Below, one piece after another: positions 46,801-59,416 of a DNA stretch of 64,000 nt. The stretch is from contig NW_026907676.1 in assembly GCF_028389875.1 (NCBI RefSeq), positions 10,001 to 74,000 on the forward strand. Direction: 5' to 3'. Each line of letters opens with the position of its first letter. Within the stretch, counting starts at the first letter, position 1. Origin of the DNA: Rhea pennata. Its lineage: Eukaryota; Chordata; Aves; Rheiformes; Rheidae. The notes beneath the pieces were generated by a model. That model made no database searches. It worked only from the letters and a program-made list of their open reading frames with translations, and was not told where the DNA came from. The position numbers were made by a program, and so were the translations under genes.

Positions 46801-48873
46801 TAGCGTGCCCTTTGATCCTCACCCGTAAGCTCTCGACTGGCTCCTCCTCCACCCCTAGGCAGAGCTCAATGCAATCCAGCTGCTCTCTCACATAAAGAGC
46901 AACTCCACCACCTCACCTTCCTGGCCTGTCTTTCCTAAAAAGCACGTAGCCATCCATGACAGCATTCCGGTCATGAGAGCTATCCCCCCATGTCTCTGTG
47001 ACTGCAATGAGATCATGGCCTGTGACTGCACACAGATCTCCAGTTCCTCCTGTTTATTCCCCATGCTGCGTGCATTGGTGTACAGGCCTTTCAGAGAGGT
47101 ATTCGTGCATGCAGGTTTCCCAGGAGGGGTGTAAGGGGTCCCCCCCATAGCCATGTCTCATATGCACATCCCCAGCTGCATGCGCCCGCTGGAGGCCTCC
47201 CAACTTGAGCCGTGTTTTATTGACTACCCTCTCTCTATAACTCTCCCCTTCCCCCATCCTACCTAGTTTAAAGCCCTTTTCACCAGGCTGGCCAACCTGT
47301 TTGCAGGGACACGTGTGCCCTGCTTAGTGAGGTGGATCCCACCTCTCCTCATCAGCTGTTGATCTTCAAACAGTGTCCCATGATCATAGAAACCAAAACC
47401 CTGTTGCCAACACCAGTGGCACAGCCACTTGTTAGCTTGGATAATTTGTCTGCTTTCCTTCCATCCTTCCCCCTCATCGGCAGAACTGAGGAGAAGATTG
47501 CCTGGACTCCCAGACCCTTGACCACCATCCCCAGAGATCTGAAATCCTGTCTGATTGTTTCCAATTTGCCCTTGGTATCATTAGCACCCACATGAAACAG
47601 CAGCAGCGGCTGGTAGTCTGACGTGTGGACAAGCCTTGGCAACCTTTCAGTGACATCTCATCCGAGTCCCCGGCAGGCAGCAAACCTCTCTAGACAAGAG
47701 ATCAGGTCAGCAGATAGCTGCTTCCGTCCCCTGCAGCATGGAGTCCCCCACAACAACCACTCGTTGCTTCTTCTGGGTGTTCCTGTAAGGCACAGTGTCT
47801 GTTGGCCCTGTTGCTTCCCTAGAAGTCAGGTCCAGGTCCTCCTCAACCTGGAGGGCACTATTTTTAGTATAATATAGGAAGGAAGACAAGTTGAGAGGCT
47901 TTGATCAAGCAAGACTTTTCCTTTTGTTTTAGAAGCAAGCACCACATCAGGATAATACTGACGTACAAGCTCCATTTCCACATGGGACTCGAGCATCTTT
48001 AATAAAGACCAACAGTGGCAAGGGAAGTGATGAAAAATTCCTCAGAGGCAAATGGGGCTTTCTTGAAGTCTGAGAAGATACAAATTGATCCCAATTCCTC
48101 AGTACAGAGTATTTATATCTGTAGGACTTTCTTGTGAAGTGACTTTCTCATCACTTCTTCCAAGCGTTCCCACAAGACACTGTGTGTCAGCCCAGTTGCT
48201 TCTGTTGAGGTCAAGTCCAGGTCTTCCTCATCCTGGAGGGCACTAAGCAGATTGTTCAATTGTAAGTCCAAGTCTACAGGAGGACTAGCGGCCTTTCTCT
48301 TTCTATGAGAAGCAACTAGTTTCCAGCCCTCTTCTACACTGCTGTGATGTACTATTTCACTTTGCACAAAGCCCTCCAGCAGCTCCCCTGCTGCAAGGAA
48401 CTGGGACTCCTGAAGCTGTACGGTCTGCAAGAATGCCCTGTCTCTTTCCTGCTCACTTTCACGGATGCTGCACAGTCTGCTGACTTTGTCCCGCAACTCC
48501 TTGAGCTGACGACACAATTCATCAACAATAGCACACCTCCTGCGGGAGGGGTGACTATCAGTTCAGGCCTTCTGACGAGGCCTCAAGCACTTCCTGCAGC
48601 CTGAGACCTGTAGAGATGCATCTGCTGTCGGAGGGTCTGTCTGGGTCTTAGCTTCTGACGGAGCTGATGCAGCAGCTCCAACAGCCACAGGCAAAAGTGC
48701 TTTGCGTCATGTTATAACCATGTTTGTGGGAACTGGCACTACTAAGGCTGGAAACAAAGATGTCCCCTTGCACCTTCCTGCAGTCCTCCTGCACGAACAG
48801 CTCTGCAAACTGCTGCGTCTGTTCACTGCTGCTGCACAAACTGCTGTGCCTGTTCACTGCCTCTTAAGCCAGA
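43845..48873 (-). mobile_element. CR1 LINE, near full length, defective (right copy)
   Basis: Mirror of the left-arm element with the same internal duplications, nested 3' end (45,980-46,129) and disabling changes. Only isolated substitutions separate the two (for example Arg/Gln in one shadow frame near 24,724 versus 47,500), so all of the damage predates the palindrome or has been homogenised since. Confidence 0.92.
45980..46129 (-). mobile_element. Nested CR1 3' end (right copy)
   Basis: Mirror of 26,094-26,243. On the plus strand it begins CAGAATCATAGAATCACAGA and runs through AGATCATCTAGTCCAATCC. Confidence 0.85.
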
Positions 48874-50226
48874 TGACAACATTTGGCAAGCGGCAGCCCA
48901 GCCTGAAGCAGACCCATGCCAGGAAGAAGACCAAGCAAGGGAGAAAACCTCTTTCTTGCACTCAGCTTCTTTTGTCCCCAGCTGTCACTTGGAATATACA
49001 AATTTCAGGTCAAATCATACAGACAGTGAAAGACAGAAATAATACCAGAGGGGAAACTGTCACCTGTGCCCTTTCAGATATCATCATGACACCTGAACAA
49101 ATGCAATGTAATAAGCAGAGATAGACTAAAGGGAACCAAGGTCACCATAGTTAGAGAACGGGTATCAGGGGAGCCGAAAGCAATATTAGTTCTGATATCG
49201 TAAGTGCGGAGTTCAAGTACAAGTCCCAAATACATATTTCTTCTTCTTTCATCAGCTATGCTCAGAAAGTGTGAAGCTTGTTTTCAAGGGGTGGAGCCAC
49301 AGGCAGTGTAAATCAAGGGAGTTGCCTCCTTCCAGGTCATGGAATTCTGCCAGATTTGACTACTGAAGAGACAACCTTGATTTCTTAAGAGCAGTTAAAA
49401 CAGGAGATGACATTTAAAATGTGAGTGAAAGCTAAGGGGAAGAAAATGTTCCCAGGTTTCCCCTCTTCCTCTCCTTTGATGCATTCAGATGTGCCCAACC
49501 AATTCTATTTCTGGGACATCTGTGGCCTGAATCCCAGTGCCTCCCAGGTGATCCTGGCTGTAGTCAAGCTGTCTGGGATGCAGCATGGTGGATAATGATG
49601 GCTGAAGGGCAGACGTGTTTCCCAGCTGCTCACGGAGAGAGGGAGAAGTCTGTGATCCTGTGTCACTGCCTATTTCCCCCTCGCTGCCTGGACACCTAAG
49701 AGCCTGTGACTCCTGCTAGCTTCCTTTCATGCCCTACCGACTCATCAGCTCTAAAACTGTTGGCACAGTTCTTGACTAGTACAGGAAATCCTGAGTGTCC
49801 AAGGCATAAACAATCAGGAAATGCTGTAAAAATTGGGGAACTCAATTCAACCTGGGAGGAGGTGCTCTGGCAGAGAAGGGGGGGAAAGTCATTTGCGGCT
49901 ATGCTGTTAGCCTCTGGATGAATTTGCAAGAGCAGCAGGTGGCAGCACTGGGATTGCCTCAGCTGGAATTCTCCGCAGCAACGTGGTGTTGTCATATTCC
50001 TCCACGTTGCAGAGCTCTACAGCAGTTCTGGAACTGCAAGCTTTGAGGAGAAGCAAGAGGCATGAAGTAAAGTTCCTGTGCTTTGCGTTTTGTCAAGGCT
50101 CCTCCGAAGATTTCTTAGGAAGGCCAATATGAACCCCACAATTGTGGCCACAGTCACTTTGCATTAAGCGTTCTCCTGTGCCTAAATCCTGGTGTTGGAC
50201 ACATACGTGGTGAAGCTTCTGAATCT
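48874..50226. other. No recognised feature (right copy)
   Basis: Mirror of 21,997-23,349. Confidence 0.4.
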
Positions 50227-50757
50227 CAGGTTCCTGTGAAATGTATGTCCTACTGCTTTGCGTAGAGGGAAAGAATATGGTTTTGGGGGCTAGTGCTACA
50301 ACGAACTGTGCGCAGATGCACTCTTGCCTCTACTTGTAGGCCAGTTGTCCTGGGACTCCGTACTTGTGTGTGCGTTACAGTCGTTGGTGGCAGTCTTGCT
50401 GCCTCTGTGCTAAAGGATCTTTTGAAAGGATAGACTTTGTAAAGGGCTAGCCCATTTTGCCCCTCCATTATTCTGATTTTCTCTATCCCTGTGGATACAA
50501 GTACGTGTACTGCGCATGTGTATAGTACATGAAAACCTGTTATAGTGCTCCCCCTCCCCCGATGTTCCTCACCATGGACCGACGCTCAGCGGTGCTTTGG
50601 ATTACCCTATGCCTTTATTGCCTCGATTGGGAAACTTCTGGAGAACCCCCACTTAGACGCAGAAGTAATAAATGCTCAGTATCGACCATAGTGTGCCTTG
50701 TGTTTGCGTATCTGTCCCTGCTGGGGGTTGAGGCGGTGTCCTCACCTCACTCTTACA
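50227..50757 (+). mobile_element. LTR-like element (right copy)
   Basis: Mirror of 21,466-21,996. Read on the plus strand, the TATA-like GTTATAGTGCTCC (50,538) precedes AATAAATGCTCAG (50,667) and the GT-rich TTGTGTTTGCGTATCTGTCC. Ends are approximate. Confidence 0.5.
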
Positions 50758-50932
50758 AAAGAACTGGAGGGTTATTATCAGGTCTGCTGGCCTTAGTTAC
50801 AACAGCCACCGGCAAATGCCTCCCCTCTGCTGAGCTGTATTCACAAGAGCACAGACAGCTGGACCACCAGAGACATTCTGCCACTCTTTTTGGCACAAGT
50901 GAGACCACGTCAGGACACCAGCTCCTGTTTTG

Positions 50933-51333
50933 GCTCCCCTGTTCCAGAAAGGCAGTGACACACAGGCCACCAAGGTGGTAGAGGGCTGGAGAATGTGGCG
51001 TATAAGGAGAGGCTGGGAGAGCTGGATTTATTCAGTCTAGAGAAGAGAAGGCCCAGGGGGATCTTCCCACTGTGCACAGCTACCTGATGGAGAAGGAAGC
51101 CATAGAGAAGACAGAGACAGACTCTTCTTGGAAATGTAAGATAACAGCATGAGAGGAAACAAGGACACCTTGGAGCATGGGAAATTATAATCAGATGTTA
51201 AGAACAACCCTTTTTCACCATGACGGTGGCCAAACTGTGGCACCAGGGTGTGGAGAAGTTTTAGGTTCTCCATCCTTGGAGATATTCAAAACTGGATTGG
51301 GCAAGGCCTGGAGCAATCTCATCCACCGGGCCC
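50933..51333 (+). mobile_element. CR1-like LINE 3' fragment (right copy)
   Basis: Mirror of 20,890-21,290, here in sense orientation: AGAGGCTGGGAGAGCTGGAT, then CTTGGAGATATTCAAAACTG. Confidence 0.7.
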
Positions 51334-54300
51334 TGCGTTGAAAAGGGGAATGTCTCTCCACATTGTAGGCTCAATAAATCTATTATTCTGAGATTACATT
51401 CGCAAGAGAACAGCATCTTTGTAGCTGCCACCTCCACAGCTGACCAAGGACAAGTGTCTCAGAACACCCATCACCCCAAGAGACCAAATGTCTTGTGGCA
51501 TGGTGTCTCAGCTGTCTGTAAGGCTCTGGGCAGGCACAAAGTGGAGATGTTCGGGATGAAAAGACGTCATGAAAGTTGGGGTTCAACAGAAAGCCATAAA
51601 GGAGCGAGACAATGACTTTCTAGAAAGAGTCAGTGCAATCTCAAAGACTCAGGGAAGCTTCGAGAGCTTCAGAAACTACAGGCATGAAGCTCAGGTGACA
51701 GAAACCAGCAGACTGCAAACATCCCTGGCTCACATCAGGATGCTCCAAGCAGGGAACACAGTCCAGACTGGTCCCCACCCCAGAGGGACACTATGATGGT
51801 AGCCTGGACCCCGGAAGCAGAGTCACGGATTGACCTCAGAGGGCTCCCATTCCCCCCATCCTGGGGGGTACTCCCCAGGGGCACAGCAAGATACTGGGGC
51901 CACCGCCGATCCCCATGACAGAGAAGCCAGCCACCGTGCACACAAGACCCTGCACCTCATACAGGGTTGCCAGAAAACATGCAGCTGTGAATCAGTAACA
52001 CAGAGCGCACAGGACCAGACATACTAGCAGCCAGTGGACCCCCAGGGGCCCAAGAACACAGAAATGTCAATTGTCCATCCCTGGGATTCAGTTCTGTTTC
52101 TCCAAGGACTTGGAACATGGACTTGGACTTGGAACATCCGTTCACAGCTCTGTTCTTGTTGTTCAGTTCCAACCTCGAGGAGGCAGAGATGAAGTGGTCT
52201 CACAAGGGCTGATCAGGCCATCTCTTACCTCTCTCTTCTGCCTCACCTTCTCTGAAAAGGAGACATTTCTGTGTATGTAGCTCATATCTTTTTGTGGGGG
52301 GCAACATTTCCTTTTTTCTCTTCCAAGATCTTTTGTACCCATTCTCCAACGAAAGTACACTTGGACAGGAAAATCAAAGATCTCTAACGTGTTACAATGC
52401 TAATTGTGACACATGAAGGATGGAAACCTAGGTCAGACACTGCAGGAAAATCTCACAATATCCCTGCTGTTTTGACGGGGGGGGGGTGGGGGGGAAGTAC
52501 GGGGAGCATTCCTACGGCACACAGACCCTGGTGATGCGAGATTACTGGTGGCACTGCTCACCCCAACACTATCTTCTGCCCAGGCATTACCTACACCTAG
52601 CCTGTGAAACTTAAGAACTGGAGAAAGGCCTGCAAGTAATTACTGGCAAAATTTTGTAATGGGAGGAGAGATTATGTATCTGAACACAGCAGGGCCTAAT
52701 ATCTGAATCAGAGTAAGAAACATTCCCTCAACTTAGAATTCTACTTCTTTCCCAAAGGCAGAACAACCTAGTTAATCTTCTAACCATCAAGAAGAACAAA
52801 AAATCTTTTGTTTTATGGATTGATAATTTTAGACATGTGGAAGGACTCAGGCAAGGACATCTCAGCCAAAGGATGGTTGGTGAAACCCACAGAGATGGAA
52901 CTTAGCAACTCTTCATCCTAATCTATGAGTATGAAAATAATTACAGCAAGTGGTCAGCTTCAAAGGAACTTGAAAAGCAAAATAACTCAAACTTACAAAG
53001 TTGTTCTGGAAACATCCTTAAGGCTACTTACAGGGTCATAGGTCTCAGGCAAAAGCAAGTGTCATGGAACTAAAAAACAAAAGGGTGCTCTGTGATATTC
53101 AGTGGCAGTCTCTCTCAAAACCACTCTTAAATACAGTCTTCAGAACGGAAGAGAATATCGGGATGGTCGTCTCACGAGGACACAAACAGCCTGGCCATAC
53201 TTTTCCTTCTGGAGCTCCTTGAAGGAAAGCATCCCTGCTGCCAGCATCAGTGACCCTCGCCTCCAATGGCGGGAGGGGAGCGTAGGAAATGGGTTGGATG
53301 GCTCCTCTGCGAGAACATGTGTGTGGAGGATGTGGGCACAGAATAATTGACAATAGGGTGCAGTAAACAGGTAAAGTAAATAGGCAAGTAAATTTTCTGA
53401 ATCAATGGGGCACCGGCTGGGCTTTGCAGTGTTATGTCTCACTGCCAGCAACCCACAGAGGAAACCCCCCAAAAGTTGAGGATAGCTCGCATAAGAAGGT
53501 AGATATTTAGCATAAGAAGGCAGCTAATACTAGATGACATTGGCATAAGAATTTATTCAAGCTTATGCTCTTTCAGTAAAAGAAAAAGGAGAAATGACCT
53601 CTTCTGGACCACTTTCAACCAGAACAGCTAGTGCTTTTTTTTAACAGAAAGTTATTTCAGATCATGACAACAACATGTATGTTTGATTTGCAGGGTTTCC
53701 ACAGCATTGCTCCAACAACAGGAGACCAGAGGCAAAATGTTACGCTGGTCCTTCTCCCACTGGTCCTTTTGAAAGCACGCTGAGCAAGATGAGAGGAGCT
53801 GTGTTCCTGTCTTCCTGGAGCTCTGGACAGAGTTGCTGGAGAAGGGCAGATCTGCTGTCAGTAGAGCCAAAATAAGCAACAGGCCAGACATTTAGGGGAA
53901 ACACATGCCGTAACAGACTGTACAACTTGCTGATGTTTGCTAGGAGATTGATGCAGCTTGCCCATTGGTTGTGAAGAGCCAGATGAAGCAGCAGAGTTTA
54001 TTTCCTGTCTTTCAGAGCACCTTGTTCCTGAAAGCCAAACCCGTTGTAATAGAGGGTATGGGCACTCTGCCATTCTGTATTCTTTCAGCCTGCCTTAGCA
54101 AAGGTGATGCAGAAGTGATACAAGCTTACCACAAGGTAGATCTCAGAGTGGGTAAAAGGATAAGTTATAATTTCCTCTGCAGGAAGGAAATTATCTAAAG
54201 GAAATATCTAGCCAGCAGCCCCAGTTTACCTGGACTACCCTGAACACAATAATGTTGCTAATGTTCGTTAGACATTGCACTTATTTATGCCAGTAAATGG

Positions 54301-55498
54301 AACAGACTGACAGTAGTTTCATAAGTTGCTGCATTTACAGTCTCTGATTCTTCTTTTTTCCTCCTCTCTCCCCTTGTATTGTTCCACACTTTCTGAGTGC
54401 GCATCTTCAGACAAGTGGATGTGGTTTGATCAACTCCGAACTCACAGAGCAAATGATGCAAGTGGCTTAGTCTGCAAAAAATCTCCTGCAGCTGGTTTGA
54501 AACATGAGAACTTACCATTTACCAGTGCTCCTACAGCACTTCTTGCTCCCAAGCTTTCTAGCTGAAAGGAGAGGTGATCCAGACAGAGTTATGTTTGCCA
54601 CAATGGCCATACAAATACCTGTGGAATAGCTCACGGGGTTGAGCAGCTCTTCCCCTTTCCGACAGGGAAATCTATTTCAAGGCACAGACTGGTCACTTCA
54701 GCTGGGACAAGGCTCAAACCATCTTTCTTTTTAATTTGCACATGGAGTTAAGCAGCTGGGAAAATACCACATACACACTCTTTTTAACAATGCCAGTGTT
54801 ACAGAGGGACCCTCACTGACAGCAGCAGTGGTAGCTCCCACAGAAGCCTCTGCTCAGTCTTGTATGTACGGTCAGATATCCCACAGTCTCTCCTGACTCT
54901 TATTTCCATGTTAGACCATCTTCAGGGTACAAAGAAAAACCCAAACCACACTTTATATTGGAACTGTCAGGGAGCAGTGAGGGACAGGTGCTCCATAACA
55001 GATGGGGAGCCAGGAGCTGAGTGCAATAACACAGCTGGTAGAGCAGGGGCCTAGCCAGCCAGGGCCCTGGCCTATTGTACCAGGATGAGTGAGCAGTGCA
55101 AGCCCAGAGATGGCATCCAGGTTCAACTGAGAGTTCAAATCACCAGACAAGCCCGTGGTGATGAGGCAAGTCCGAGATCAGGTCAAGAAGTCAGTCTGTT
55201 GCTCAGGGTCCAGGGCTGGGTCAGTGTGGCTTATAACCGGGTGCAGGAATGGCTGCCATGCAGTGGGTGCTGTAGCTGAGGTAGAGGCCAAGCGCTAGAG
55301 CCTCAGCTGAAGCAGCGCCCATGTGGAGGGTGGTCAGCTCTTGCTGAGGTCTCCCTGCAGAGGTGTCTGGGAGCGCGCTAAAGTCACCAGAGAGAAGGGG
55401 ACAGACCTTACGTGTACTTTTGCTAAGTTGCTGCCAGGCACAGGCAGCCAGTGGGGAAGGAGGCTGGGGCAGGGAGGGCAGGCTGTCAGGGTTCTTAC
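51334..55498. other. Arm segment without a recognised gene (right copy)
   Basis: Mirror of 16,723-20,889. The homopolymer at 52,477-52,494 (ten G, T, seven G) is two bases shorter than on the left. Confidence 0.4.
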
Positions 55499-57835
55499 AA
55501 GAATTTCCTGTATTCTAAGTTTTTGCCTCTTGTTCTTTCACTGTACAATTTCAGAAAAGTCTGGCTTCATCTTCTCTGTGTCCCCTCCTATTAGATAGAT
55601 GAAGAGAGCAACTAGATCTTTTGCCATCACTTCTCCAGAATGAAGAAGCAAAGTTTTCTCAGCCTCTCTTCCTCACGTTTGTCAGACCCCAATCATCTGG
55701 GGGGGGGGGGCTTCTGCTGGACTTGCTCCCGTATGTCAAAGTCTCTCTTGTACTAGGCAGCCCAAAATCAGGCAGAGTACTCCAGATGTGCTCACACAAG
55801 TGGCAACCTATTGTCCACCAAGATATACAGGACCCTTTCTAACACTAGTTGGAGTTTCTACCACAAATTACCACTCTTTGAGCCTAATGAGCCTGTGACC
55901 ACAAGGTGGGAAAGGGGAGGGTTGGATACTGGCACAAAGAGAGACGCTCAAGCTTCATGAGGTGTTAAACAGGATAGATTTAATAAAGAATTTACACTCC
56001 AAGTTGCTCAGGGAGCTCTGGGAACCGTGTGAAGGGATCGCTGATGGGAGGTTGCTGGGTGCATGGGTTTGATGACCAGCCAGGATTCACTCTGTTGTAT
56101 CCTCAGGGCTCCTTATATCTACTAGAACTATTTCCTTATCCCAGCTGTGCTAACCGCGGGGAGCTACCGGATGCAAAGCAGCTAGACATTGTTGACAAAA
56201 TAGAATATGTCTGGTCTTGACAAATTTCCGTCAGTGTGTAGAAAGCACACTTTGGGGCTGCTATCACATACTCTGCCCATTCCCTGAGTCCTCACCAGAT
56301 CTTCCTCAAATGTTCTCCATGCAGATCCAAACAGTTTCACTCAGGTTATCATCCAGTTATCCATTCCATATCTCACCAATCTGGCTGTAGGGATGCCATC
56401 AGAGACAAGGCAAAGACATTGCTGAAGTTTTGATAATCAATGTTCCCTTGTCCACAGAAATGGTGGTCTCATCATAGGTGGCAATCAAGTCTATCAGGCA
56501 CAGTTTGCCTTTATCAGATCCATGCTGACTGTCTCCACTTTTCTTCTGTCCTTCGCATGACTCCTGTCTTAGACATGCCTCCCAGAAGAATATGCTCCGT
56601 AATCTTCCCAGGAACTGAAGTTATCCTGACTGGCCTGTGGTTACCAGGGTTCTCCTTCTTTAAAATAGATGTGACGTTTTCCCTTTTTAAGTCATTGGGA
56701 ACCTCCGACAGTTGCCACGACCTTCCAGAGATGGCAACCTTGCAATGACATTGGCCAGCTCCCTCAACACCCTCCAACGCTTCCCGTCTGGTCCTATGGA
56801 CTTGTGCACATACAATTGGCTTGAGTGCACCCTAACTATATTCTCCTCCACTGTGGATATTGCTTCATTTCCACAAATTCTGTTACTCGTCTCAGGGACT
56901 AGAGACAGCTGTGGAAAATCTGAGCAGTGAAAATAGAGGCAAAAACGGCATTTGAACACCTCAGGCTTTTCCTCATCCCTTGTCACTAGGTCCTCCTCCC
57001 CATTGCTGAACAGGCCCAAACTTCCCTGTTCAAGCATGCTGGGCTCCTGCTATACCTGCTTGACTATCTGCATCTCAGATGTACCTTCCTTGTGCTCTGA
57101 GAACATTGTTCTTGAAGGTGAACCAGCTGTCCTGGGCCCATTTTCCCTTCAAAGCGGTCTACAAGAAGATAGCACTCTCCCAGCCAAGCATATCCCCGAA
57201 CAAGCAGAAATCTCTTGAAGTCCAGGATTATGATTCTACTGCTTCTCTTATTCAGTTCTCTCAAGATTTGGGAATCTACCATGGTCACTGCATGAAAAAA
57301 ACCATAATTTACCTTCACGTTCCCAACAAGCTCTTCCTTGTTTGTGAGAAGGATCTAGCAGAGCATATTCTCCAGTCAGCTCATCAGTCAGCCACATCAA
57401 GAAATTATCTTCAACAAGCTCCAAAAATCTCCTGCATTGCTTGTGTCCAGCCCTCTTGCTCTTCCAGCATAAATCAGGGTGATTAAAGTCCCCGGTGAGT
57501 ATGTCAGGGCCTACAGCTATGAGTCTTCTTGCAACTCTGCAAAGAAGCCTTCATCCACTTCCTCTGCTTGATCAAGTGATCTGTTGAACATAAGTACCAC
57601 AAGATCAACCAGGTTAGTTTGTCCTTTTCTGTAGGCTCTTGATTGACTCATCATCTATTCCAAGGCAATGTTCTCTGCACTCAAGATACTCCTCTGCACA
57701 GAGTGCAGTCCTTCTTGTCTTCCAAGTCTGTGTTTTCTGAAGAGCTAGCATGCTTCCATTGCAGCACTGAGTCATACAAGGTCTCCTATCACTCATCTGT
57801 AATCCCAATGAGATCATAACTCTGCAGCTGTGCAC
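55499..57835 (-). mobile_element. Old CR1 LINE with LTR-like insertion (right copy)
   Basis: Mirror of 14,391-16,722. It differs from the left copy at many positions, for example six substitutions plus a 5-base C-tract change within about 240 bp at 55,621-55,860. The LTR-like insertion corresponds to about 55,891-56,236. Confidence 0.8.
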
Positions 57836-58560
57836 AGACTGCTCTTTCTTCCTGTTTCTCCCGCTATTTGCATTTGTGAACAGGCTTCTGAAACGAGCTC
57901 CAAGTTTTCACAGGGAAAATGCAAGAGCTTCCTCCATTATGTTGCCTCCCAGGCACTCCCGCACTGCCCCTTCTGCTTTCACTTCTCTTCACGTTATGCT
58001 AACCTCCTCCAGATATGTACAGATTTGGGGCTTGACTTGGAGAAGCACAATTAAAATTTCTAGCAAGCCTGTTCCTGCTCACATCCACTGGAAAATTCAC
58101 ACACTTCCATAGTGTTTAAATGTTAGCTAAATGCTCTGCATATGCTTCAGCTGTGTAGATTTACTTGTTTAACTGGGGTTAATAGTGTCCTTCTACCGTT
58201 CCTGAACCCTACTTTAGAATTAAAGCATTAAGGATTGTAAAAATGGTATTATTTTTCTGCATATAAACCAGTAACTTGGCTTTAAATACATGCAGAGGTT
58301 GGTGCAGTCATCCCACAGGAAACTGAAAGCTGAACTAAATCCAAGCACTCTAGCAAGACACAAAGAACTGTCACATTTGAGCATTCAGGGCAGAAAATAA
58401 GGCGGGTGAGAGGGGACGCTAGGCACGCAAAACAATGAAATCAGTCTAGAAGAATTTAAATAATTGAATCATAATTGGGTGTTTGAGAGACGATTTCCTT
58501 CATCATCTTAAATGGAGAAATCTTCTACTAATTCTTTTTTTCAGGGTGCATTTCAGTTCC
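57836..58560. other. AT-rich stretch, nothing recognised (right copy)
   Basis: Mirror of 13,666-14,390. Isolated substitutions occur near 57,888-57,892. Confidence 0.4.
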
Positions 58561-59177
58561 TCATTTCTCAGTGTTCACAGTGTTTATAACAAGAGTGACC
58601 ATACTGTATACGAAGGTGGGAATCCCGTCTTTCTCAGGAGACATTACAGAGGAGCCAGGCATGTGGTTATCATGGGCTAGCATGGAGACAAAGGACACCA
58701 CAGCAATGGGGAAGTTGCAAGTTGTGAAGGCTTTGCTCCTGCTTCTGTTCAATCAGACTTTCATAAGAACGAAGGAGATGACGTACAAGTAAAGGAATGT
58801 CATTACGATGCTCACCGACGCAGAGTTCCCAGAGGCAAGGTTAAGGATACTTTAAACTAAGGTGGGTGCTGCCGCAGGACAGACTCAGCAGGGGTTTGAT
58901 GTCACAGAAGGAGTGGTGCCACAGAAATACAGCCGTGAGGTCATGAGTGAGTGTATCAGGGCATGAACAATGCCAAAGAAGCAAATAGCCCCTTCCAGTA
59001 GTAAGTAGATCGATGAGCTCTTAACCAGCATAAAATGCAAAGGGCTGCAAATGGCCAGGTATTGATTATGGGCCATGGCAGCTAACTGTATGGCCTCTGT
59101 GCTACCCAGGAAGTAGAAGAACCTTGGAGATGGACCAAGCAGCCAATGTAGGAGGTGCCTTGCTGTCTGGAAATTAA
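58561..59177 (-). pseudogene. Olfactory receptor pseudogene, 5'-truncated (right copy)
   Basis: Mirror of 13,049-13,665 with the same stops and frameshifts. The N-terminal half is missing here too because homology ends at 59,177. The last 20 bp before the boundary carry three differences from the left copy. Confidence 0.85.
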
Positions 59178-59416
59178 ACTAGACCATATCTTGGGTACAG
59201 TGGCTGGTATGCTCTGATGCAATCCTCAGTATACTTCAGAGATTTGAGACTGAAACGACATGAGAAGAAATATGACTAACTCATATTCAGACATCTACAC
59301 TGTAGTCACAGATCCCACTGCTCCAGGAACTATTGGGCAAGGTTCCCATTCCCTTGGGAATGGCAATAGTTGGCATTAGTTTCTCTGTGCAGTGGGAAAG
59401 GAGATTACTTTTTAAT
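59178..59416. other. Unique flank outside the palindrome
   Basis: Short stretch between the palindrome edge and the next OR pseudogene, with nothing recognised. Confidence 0.4.

Larger units (their letters stand above)
37095..59177 (-). repeat. Right arm of ~22-kb inverted repeat (palindrome)
   Basis: Reverse complement of 13,049-34,822. It is about 0.3 kb longer because of a 268-bp satellite segment (37,199-37,466) and a 51-bp minisatellite unit (42,954-43,004), plus small homopolymer changes. The same elements occur in mirror order. The outer edge at 59,177 joins unique sequence unrelated to the left flank. Confidence 0.97.

Noticed and set aside
13049-59177. The palindrome as a pure assembly or fold-back read artefact
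   Set aside because: A fold-back chimera would have no unique spacer and would be identical apart from errors. Here there is a 2.3-kb unique spacer, clustered substitutions, a 51-bp and a 268-bp difference and unrelated outer flanks. It is not excluded completely, because two haplotypes joined in inverse order could mimic some of this.
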